Below, piece by piece: positions 59,870 to 64,000 of a stretch of DNA of 64,000 nt. Position 1 is the first letter of the stretch, and the number at the start of each line of letters is the position of its first letter. The stretch spans positions 30,260,002-30,324,001 of the forward strand of contig NC_052139.2 in assembly GCF_016086655.4 (NCBI RefSeq), written 5' to 3'. Under the pieces are notes generated by a model. It saw only the letters and a list, made by a program, of their open reading frames with translations. It did not search any database and was not told where the DNA came from. The position numbers and the translations under genes are program-made. Source of the DNA: Lepeophtheirus salmonis (Eukaryota > Arthropoda > Copepoda > Siphonostomatoida > Caligidae).

Positions 59870-60146
59870 AGAGGAAGGCCCCTGCCTATTTACACAACAA
59901 CGTGAACTTTTTGAAGGCCTCCATCATCAAGTACTGAAACAAAGTTTTCACTACGGACGTGGGCAAGGCCTACAAATCCTTTAGGCCTCGTATTGAGCGA
60001 ATTATTGACGAAAATGGCAAACAGATACAATGATTTTTTCCCCTTTGTATTATTGAAACTTGTAAATAAATTTTCAAACATCTACATGCTGCCCTTATAG
60101 ATAAGGATGCAGTTAAAGGTAGTCCGAATCTACGATAACGACCCTG
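59870..60146 (+). mobile_element. Mariner-like transposase C-terminal end with right terminus
   Basis: It reads RKAPAYLHNNVNFLKASIIK, then KAYKSFRPRIERIIDENGKQ and stop TGA at 60031, the tail of a transposase of the 9860 or 40321 kind. A terminus TACGATAACGACCCTG ends at 60146 before TA. The left part is missing. Confidence 0.65.
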
Positions 60147-60148
60147 TA

Positions 60149-60824
60149 TAATCGCATTTTAATATCCTAGTATTTTTTGTCCAATTAAGCAAAATAAACA
60201 AAAAGTCAATAGCAGTAACTGTGATATAATAACTGATTCTACATTGTTACATATTCAATTGTCCTTGTTGAATAACGCTAATGATGATGGACCACCCTAT
60301 GCAAAATGAGAGATTTAAATTGAGGCCTCTCATACCTATGTACGTAGGAACATTGTTTTTCTATATACACACATAATATACTAACATATATTTGCTCTAT
60401 GAATAGATGAATAATATATGTACATATTGAATATTTCTTCCTATCATACAAATTAATCATTCAGAGTTTGTTATTTCTTTATTTATTTTTTTAAACAAAG
60501 ACGTATGTGGAACATATCTTAGTATGTAAATCTTTGTACAATATATAACATATATACATATTTATACCCCTTTTTGGCAAGGAGGTCAATTTTCGTGTCG
60601 TTATTTTAAACTTTGAACCCTTCAAATACTAAATGTTTTCTTCCAACATTTACTGATCTTAAAAACAAAAAGAATAGTAATAACAAATGTATGTATTTAT
60701 TTTCTTCTTGATATTTATGAACTCTTAAGGAAATATTGAATAAAATTCGGTAAAAGATAACATTTAAAAAAAAAAAAAAATGAATAATAGAGATGTTTCA
60801 TATGACCTCAGTATTATGTCCCCA
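60149..60824. other. Gene-free intergenic stretch
   Basis: Nothing recognised. Confidence 0.35.
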
Positions 60825-61150
60825 TTATGTCATAGTCATATTTGAGCCAATTATAGGCTCATTTTTCATATTTCTGGCATAAGTTAAGATGCCCACGAAG
60901 TGTATCTATAATTAAAAAACTTTTTTTGAGTATAGGTACTTATAATGGTCCGGATATATATAAAGTAACGTCAATCAACTTCTCATGATTATATTCTGAC
61001 GATGGATTTTGGTTTCATTAAGAGTGGCATTTGTAAAGAAACTCAAAGGGTTCACTAATCTATTCATTTGCCCAAGAATACAAATGAATTACATACTAAA
61101 TTTTGGAAAAAAAAAAGTTAATTTAGCTTGCTTTTGTGTTGACAGGCCTC
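60825..61150 (-). repeat. Family A element, single unit
   Basis: TATGTCATAGTCATATTTGA, GCCAATTATAGGCTCATT, and the terminus TTAGCTTGCTTTTGTGTTGAC ending at 61143 followed by AGGCCTCATTTGTA. Confidence 0.7.
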
Positions 61151-61314
61151 ATTTGTAATATTTCTTAAAACAACAGCTTTTAAATGATCAAGTATCATAT
61201 TAAATACGGATTTTCTACGGAAAGGAATCGTACAATCATGAAGATTTAGTAAGATAGTAACTGCTATAAAAAAATTATGTACTCAAATTTGATTTATTTT
61301 GATATAATTATGTG

Positions 61315-62285
61315 ATGCTTTAATATAAAAACAATCTTGAACATAATTCAAGAAAAGAAGAAAATCCCAATTGTTTTTTATTTTATTTATATATGTATAC
61401 AGCTCAATGATACAAAGAGATCTTTGAGTCTACATTAAGGGTTCAAGTTTCTGGAACGAGTCTAGAAACACACTCATTTTAGCCATAACCTTTATTTGAT
61501 ATAAAAGACTATTATTGGCCCTGATATGCCCCCTATTATATAAAATTGGTAAATTTCTTATTCTTTAATTGTTACAATTAACTTTGGCTACTTTATTTTG
61601 CAATTTGCAGTGACTCTAAGAGATTAATAAGAAATATATGGTAATAGAAATAAAGGATAATTTGTATTTGAAGAATACATATGTAATCCACACTTAATTT
61701 TGAGAAGTGGATTTACATACAGCCCCATATTTTATAGACATATTGTAGTCCAATATGGGTTTTTAATCAATTTTTTGTGATGAGTTAATTTTGCGCAGAA
61801 TTTTAGCTTTAACTTAAAAACATTATTTGATTTTAAAAGCTTATATTTACATAAATCAGTCTCTTGCAAAAATAAAATCATTCCTTTTCTCATTTTTTTA
61901 ATGGGGCAATTGATTTTGGGCTCTGAAACTATGTAGCTCAATGGACAACGCGCTTGAGAGGAATTTTTCTCTTCAACTCAATATGGCTAGGTTCGTGCGT
62001 CTTGGTTGTTCTAGAGCATTAAGAATGTGGACTTCAAAGAAGATTTCTAGGTCAGTAAATGTAATACTATAATGTTTACTTATACCTAATGCGTTCCACT
62101 CCATCTGACCTACTAAAAGAAGTTTTTTTTTTTTGCTACTTTAAGTGCAATTAGTGGTGACTCAAAAGTGTTAACAAGAAACGTTTGCTGATAGAAATGG
62201 ACCATAATTCGTTGGAGAACACGAATCTATACTCAACTTTAAAAAAAAAAATTCTAACTTACTTTTGTGATGACAGGTCACATGT
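61315..62285 (-). repeat. Family A, two head-to-tail units, the second split by a SINE
   Basis: It starts TATAAAAACAATCTTGAACA. AGCTCAATGATACAAAGAGA marks unit 1 and CCCCATATTTTATAGACATA (61722) unit 2. Unit 2 is interrupted at 61920 and resumes at about 62135 (GCTACTTTAAGTGCAATTAG). The terminus TTACTTTTGTGATGACAGG ends near 62276. Confidence 0.7.
61921..62134 (+). repeat. tRNA-derived SINE, best copy
   Basis: The head has an A-box match TAGCTCAATGG at 61934-61944 and a B-box-like GGTTCGTGCGTC at 61990-62001, spaced 56 bp start to start. That is the layout of an internal RNA polymerase III promoter of tRNA type. A non-tRNA body (AAGAATGTGGACTTCAAAGA, CAGTAAATGTAATACTATAA, CTAATGCGTTCCACTCCATC) and a short run AAAAGAAG plus T's follow. 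It cleanly interrupts a family A unit. The same body occurs at 11963, 16222, 32333 and 50440. As a tRNA gene it fails: the arms do not pair properly. Confidence 0.75.
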
Positions 62286-62778
62286 TTTTCATTTCCCATC
62301 AAAATTAAAATACAACGCCTACATCTTTTAAAATATGTAAAAAAAAAAAAAAATAGAATTCAAGACTGTACTCTGTATTGATTGTCTTCCAATCAGGCCT
62401 ACATTAAAAATGTAGTATTTTCTATATTTAAAGCATTTCCCTTATAAATATGAACTGGAAATGATAAATAGAAGTTCCTTATAATTGACAGTTTATCAAA
62501 AAAATGAATCACAATGCAATCTCTATCTATAACCGTGTTGCCTACAAACTACATAGAAAGATGATTATATGGACAATTTATCACTTCCCAAGTGACATAT
62601 CATTAATCACAAGATAGGTTCTTGACCTGTTTATTTTTGATTTGCATACTATAAACCATTAAATGATTTTTAAAAGATGACCATATCTAACCTCTATCTC
62701 TAATGCATCACTCATTAGGACCTCCATAATCCCATTACACCCAAAAGTGTCTATTAGAAAACTGCTTAATGTTTTGTA
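62286..62778. other. Gene-free stretch
   Basis: Nothing recognised. Confidence 0.35.
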
Positions 62779-63820
62779 GTGTGGTGAGATCTACAACAAC
62801 TAAAGCTATGGGCATCCTTCTCAATGTACGAGCCATCGTAGTCCATAGAAGAATAGAAGAAGAAATGAGTATAACCTGGATCCCAACAAATAAATCTAAA
62901 GGAGTGGCTTAAATAAAGCTATAAGGGATTAAATCAATTTCAAATATCTTTGAAACCCCAAATGGAGATTACTGGGGAAAAAAAAATGATATCATCTTTT
63001 ACTTAAAGTAGTAAAGTATTAGATTAGTTCAAAATTTCTCAAGTTCTATACAAACGCTTCAAAAATTGATGACAAAGTTCGATATGAGTGGATATTGGAG
63101 ATGCCGAATCATGTATCATAAAAGGTTGTAGTAACTTAAAATGGTACAGCACAGTTTTTTCAAGCAGAGCTGAAGGGTATTCTAAAGGCATTGCTTACTC
63201 TCAATAATATGGAAAAATTAATTTAAATACCTATCAAAATTTTCAAGGAGAGTTTAGCTGTTAATAGTTATATATCTTAAAATGAAGGGTTCTTTACGGG
63301 TAAACAAGTTAGGCTGATAAAAGAAATAAAGAGTTTGAAAAGAAAGGTTACACTAACATGGATAAATGGGCAATGTGATTAAACAGGAAAGGAATATGCT
63401 GACGTACTTGCCAGGAATGGGGAAACTATGCTTGAAGAATCTAAATTGAAGTTCCCAAAAGTGCCGTATTACTTTAGTTTAAATGGAATGGATAGAAGAC
63501 ACAACGTGTCGACAAGGAAAAATATCTTTGGAAGGGCTTAGTTCGGAATGGAAGCATTTTTAAAATAGGAGATCATCCACACTACCTTAAGGAAGCATCT
63601 AAAGAATATGGGATTGGTGGAAGATGCATCATTCAGACTGTCTGGAGATGAAACAGACACGTCAATTAGTTTATGGGCAAAGTGTAATGCCCTGGAGAGT
63701 ATAAGGAAGGGAATATGGAAAACTCGGCCGAATAAAAACGAAATTTTACTCGTCAGTGAAGCTGTTAAGAAGATTGGCGATTTTAATGGCGTTTTTAACT
63801 CAGTGCTGTTGTTTCTATAG
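62779..63820 (+). mobile_element. LINE (non-LTR retrotransposon) 3' end with RNase H-like domain, decayed
   Basis: TTKAMGILLNVRAIVVHRRIEEE around 62800-62866 recalls the PTxALExLLNxPPL linker after the reverse transcriptase. From about 63150 the plus strand reads FFKAELKGILKALLTLN, then TLTWINGQCD*TGKEYADVL, ARNG, the W-x-x-G-(H)-x..G-(N)-E-x-AD-x-LAR end of RNase H (the His is Gln here). 63608-63820 (SGDETDTSISLWAKCNALES) is the zinc-knuckle-like C-terminal tail, LCGExxETxxHLLCECxAL in relatives, with most Cys/His lost. Several stops and frameshifts. Confidence 0.68.
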
Positions 63821-64000
63821 ATTTTTTTAGAGCCTTTCTTTGGTTTTATAAATTATTCTTGTAACATATGTCATTTTATTAAATGAAAATAAATCCCCGT
63901 CTTAGGAGCATTTGTTACAAAGGTTGTCACATTTATTTGAGATTTCTGTGGTTTTAAGGGGATTTGACAATCCCTTCAATGTAACCTTAGCGTTGCAAAA
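63821..64000 (+). other. LINE 3' UTR-like tail
   Basis: AATGAAAATAAATCCCC at 63881-63897 contains an AATAAA; no A-rich tail is visible before the window edge. Confidence 0.3.

Noticed and set aside
61934..62001. Possible functional tRNA gene (A and B boxes)
   Set aside because: Acceptor and anticodon arms do not pair, the B box is altered, and the same unit recurs elsewhere with a common 3' body, as expected for a SINE.

Overview
The window looks like eukaryotic nuclear DNA from an arthropod, AT-rich and full of transposon remains. I infer a copepod, with the sea louse Lepeophtheirus as best guess, because of the abundance and style of Tc1/mariner relics. That guess rests on recollection, not on a comparison. 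There are no bacterial-style operons, rRNA genes or CRISPR arrays. Almost no open reading frame above 60 codons is a real gene; most are antisense or repeat shadows.

One host gene is supported, on the minus strand. Its first coding exon (28648-28777) encodes a signal peptide and a short Ser/Thr-rich stretch. Its second coding exon (8308-8416) encodes the start of a discoidin (F5/8 type C) domain that best resembles discoidin domain receptor (DDR) tyrosine kinases. The exons join in phase (1/1) across a 20.2-kb intron. The second exon ends at a donor site in phase 2, so the gene continues beyond the left edge. About 35 kb to the right of exon 1 shows no second host gene I can defend.

The rest is a layered record of mobile elements. 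(1) There are at least twelve Tc1/mariner remnants on both strands. Four (4059-4864, 5115-5995, 16565-17225, 57978-58874) keep both terminal inverted repeats and TA target duplications but have lost the middle of the transposase, as does 39576-40318, which keeps one end. (2) Family A is a TA-flanked element with ~30-bp inverted repeats containing GTCAACA. It occurs about fifteen times and is often amplified inside itself into head-to-tail units of ~335 bp. (3) Family B is a 580-690 bp foldback element (6640, 43130, 52510, 56426). (4) Family C is an AT-rich element with an internal decayed ~51-bp minisatellite and a GC-rich end. (5) A tRNA-derived SINE has A and B boxes (best copy 61921-62134). 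(6) The 3' end of a LINE encodes an RNase H-like domain (62779-63820). Several smaller unclassified repeat pairs are also present.

Nested insertions give relative ages: the SINE at 61921 sits inside a family A copy, and family C elements interrupt a mariner transposase at 36471 and a family A cluster at 54210. I found no convincing new molecular system. The most useful results are the split DDR-like gene, the SINE family, and the family A behaviour of turning from a TIR element into a local satellite.
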